DNA of 64,000 nucleotides, taken from assembly GCF_030758615.1 (NCBI RefSeq), contig NZ_CP132381.1:744001-808000 (forward strand). The letters run 5' to 3'. Each line of letters begins with the position of its first letter. Positions within the stretch are counted from its first letter, which is position 1. Positions 62,536 to 64,000 of the stretch are shown piece by piece. A program made the translations under genes and the position numbers. Below the pieces are notes generated by a model. The model worked only from the letters and a program-made list of their open reading frames with translations. It was not told the DNA's origin and did not search any database. The DNA comes from Gilliamella apis (GTDB taxonomy: Bacteria; Pseudomonadota; Gammaproteobacteria; Enterobacterales; Orbaceae).

Positions 62536-63867
62536 TTATCCTGATTTAGTTAACATCAACATTGATTCAATGTGCTTAGTTTGTGGAAACATATCCAAAA
62601 TAGCTACTTTTACAATGTTGTATCCTTCCTCAATAAATAGCTTGCAGTCCCTAGCCAATGTAGCAGGATTGCATGAAATATAAACTATTTTTGTCGGTGA
62701 TATCTTAACAATTTCTGCTGTAGCATTATAAGCACCGGCTCTAGCTGGATCTAATAATACTTTGTCAAATTTTGACTGATTCCATATTGAAAATTGCTGT
62801 TTATCTTCTAAATTACAGGTGAAAAACTGAGTTTTAGCACCAATTTTAGCTTTATTTAGTTTAGCATTGATTTTGGCTTTTTCAACCAGAGCATCTACAC
62901 CTTCAATACCTGTGACTGATTGACTTTTTATTGCCATAGGTAATGAGAAATTACCCATACCACAAAATAGGTCGAGTATTTTATCATCTGAAGTTATATC
63001 TAACCATTCTAAGGCTTTATCAATCATCTTTTGATTAATTTGACTATTAACTTGTATAAAATCGAGTGGACTGAAAGTTAATTTTAGATGATTAATCAGA
63101 TAATAATGTTCAGTGGTGCCACTGATATGAATCAGGTCATGACCATGAAAATAGAGTGAAATATTGTGAGCTTCAGCGAATTGTTTTAATAAAATGCTAT
63201 CTTGCTCTGTTAGTGGCATGGTGTGTCTTAACACAAGAATAATGCCACTATCGACGGCAATTAATTCAATATGTCCAAGCGATTTTTTTTGTTTAATTTG
63301 TCTTAAACAAGACTGTAATGGCATTAATAATTTATCTAATTGTTCAACTAATACCGGACAGTGTTCTATATTTATAATTTGGTTTGATTCTGCCTGCCTA
63401 AAGCCGATTAATAATTCACCTTTAACTAAATTAATTGATAATCTAGCTCTCCTACGATAATGATATGGTTGGTCGGCAATGATATTAGGTGAATTGTCTT
63501 TATAGTCCAACTCCGCCCCAGCTTCTTTCTGTAAAAGTTTGATCAAGGCTTCATATTTAGCTTGTTGCTGTAAATTTGATGAAATATGTTGTAATTCACA
63601 GCCTCCACATTTTGTATAGTATTTACATTTTGGTGTGACTCGCTGTTGGCTATAATTGTGATATTTTATAACTTTTGCTTTAGCATAATTTTTTTTATCA
63701 TCAGTTAATTGGATATCAACTATTTCATCAGGTAAAGCTGATTTTACAAAAATTGTTTTACCTTTATGATTTGCCACGCCTTGACCAAAGGCATCTAAAT
63801 TAGTGATAGTAACTGTCAATTTTTGTGCAGTAAGCTTTTTTTTTGTCGGGGTGTAAAAATTAACCAT
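62536..63867 (-). CDS. rlmD: 23S rRNA (uracil-1939-C5)-methyltransferase RlmD
   Basis: A 443-residue enzyme (E. coli RlmD 433 aa). An N-terminal TRAM domain (residues 10-70) precedes the iron-sulfur cluster Cys81-x5-Cys87-x2-Cys90 (CKYYTKCGGC) with a fourth Cys further on. The SAM-binding motif LDLFCGMGNFSLPMA and the catalytic Cys region YISCNPATLARD are present. It methylates U1939 in 23S rRNA. It is between coaD and relA, 15 and 5 bp away, in one likely operon. Confidence 0.95.
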   Translation of the reverse strand: MVNFYTPTKKKLTAQKLTVTITNLDAFGQGVANHKGKTIFVKSALPDEIVDIQLTDDKKNYAKAKVIKYHNYSQQRVTPKCKYYTKCGGCELQHISSNLQQQAKYEALIKLLQKEAGAELDYKDNSPNIIADQPYHYRRRARLSINLVKGELLIGFRQAESNQIINIEHCPVLVEQLDKLLMPLQSCLRQIKQKKSLGHIELIAVDSGIILVLRHTMPLTEQDSILLKQFAEAHNISLYFHGHDLIHISGTTEHYYLINHLKLTFSPLDFIQVNSQINQKMIDKALEWLDITSDDKILDLFCGMGNFSLPMAIKSQSVTGIEGVDALVEKAKINAKLNKAKIGAKTQFFTCNLEDKQQFSIWNQSKFDKVLLDPARAGAYNATAEIVKISPTKIVYISCNPATLARDCKLFIEEGYNIVKVAILDMFPQTKHIESMLMLTKSG

Positions 63868-63882
63868 ATTAATAAATTGAAG

Positions 63883-64000
63883 TTATGTTAACCGTTTTAG
63901 TAACTCTGTTTTGACATGTAAAGGTACTAAATTAGAGATGTCTCCACCATGCAAAGCAACATCTTTAACAATGGTTGATGAAATAAATCCCATCGCAATC
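63883..64000 (-). CDS. coaD: Phosphopantetheine adenylyltransferase CoaD (3' end only, cut by window edge)
   Basis: 39 codons to the stop at 63883 read [20 protein letters not shown], then [16 protein letters not shown]. This is the C-terminal end of CoaD (the ISSTxVKEVAxxGGD motif), the enzyme making dephospho-CoA. The rest of the gene lies past the window. It ends 15 bp before rlmD on the same strand. Confidence 0.88.
   Translation of the reverse strand, partial: IAMGFISSTIVKDVALHGGDISNLVPLHVKTELLKRLT

Noticed and set aside
1..64000. CRISPR arrays, IS elements, rRNA genes, riboswitches
   Set aside because: I looked for regularly spaced repeats, transposase-like ORFs with terminal repeats, rRNA motifs and known riboswitch cores, and saw none.

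Overview
The window is AT-rich gammaproteobacterial chromosome with dense, ordinary gene content and no insertion sequence, prophage, CRISPR array or rRNA operon that I can see. Gene identities (GlnG/GlnD, Cra with fruBKA, SecM-SecA-MutT, RatA-RnfH, Zur, ExuR with uxaCBA, LolA, RarA, NrdAB, RelA-RlmD-CoaD) are enterobacterial/pasteurellacean in type. The low GC, a pectin-derived sugar acid pathway and many host-gut-style sugar genes suggest Orbaceae, for example a Gilliamella-like insect gut symbiont. The family assignment is inference from gene content, not from a search.

Layout. 1-4.8 kb: the 3' part of glnG (ntrC), then a Fur-box-preceded iron-siderophore ABC importer (lipoprotein, two permeases, ATPase). 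4.9-10 kb: cra (fruR) and the fructose PTS operon fruB-fruK-fruA with CRP-like and Cra-like sites. 10-16 kb: a LOG-family hydrolase, tRNA-Asn, a periplasmic alpha-carbonic anhydrase, a winged-helix protein with a possible PD-(D/E)XK nuclease domain, a NimA-like flavin protein, tmRNA (tag ANDENYALAA), ghrB, and an intergenic region with a sigma-E-type promoter followed by an intrinsic terminator (a candidate small RNA). 16-26 kb: a DMT transporter, an mprF-virJ/acvB pair (lysyl-phosphatidylglycerol synthesis and hydrolysis), an HD hydrolase, an AEC transporter and glnD. 26-36 kb: an aspartic protease with two DTG motifs, decayed sequence, nrdAB with two NrdR boxes, two tandem paralogous secreted proteins of unknown function, and rarA.

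36.5-49.5 kb is a carbohydrate region. lolA is followed by exuR, divergent from uxaC-uxaB-uxaA (galacturonate/glucuronate to 2-keto-3-deoxygluconate), a GPH-family symporter and a GH28 polygalacturonase without a signal peptide. Together these look like a module for importing and hydrolysing short oligogalacturonides in the cytoplasm. A separate transcription unit follows: LacY/CscB-type permease, DUF2961/GH172 protein and a ScrR-like LacI regulator. I propose it serves uptake and hydrolysis of a fructose- or arabinose-containing oligosaccharide.

49.5-64 kb is mostly housekeeping: smpB divergent from ratA-rnfH, zur overlapping a pair of ArnE/F-like small transporters, a DUF4177 protein, secM-secA-mutT (the SecM arrest motif keeps GIRAGP but lacks the upstream Phe/Trp/Ile), a Met/His-rich multicopper oxidase with a DUF2946-like protein, an MJ1255-type glycosyltransferase, folA, and a coaD-rlmD-relA cluster whose coaD runs off the end of the window. 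Convergent gene pairs are usually separated by clear inverted-repeat terminators.
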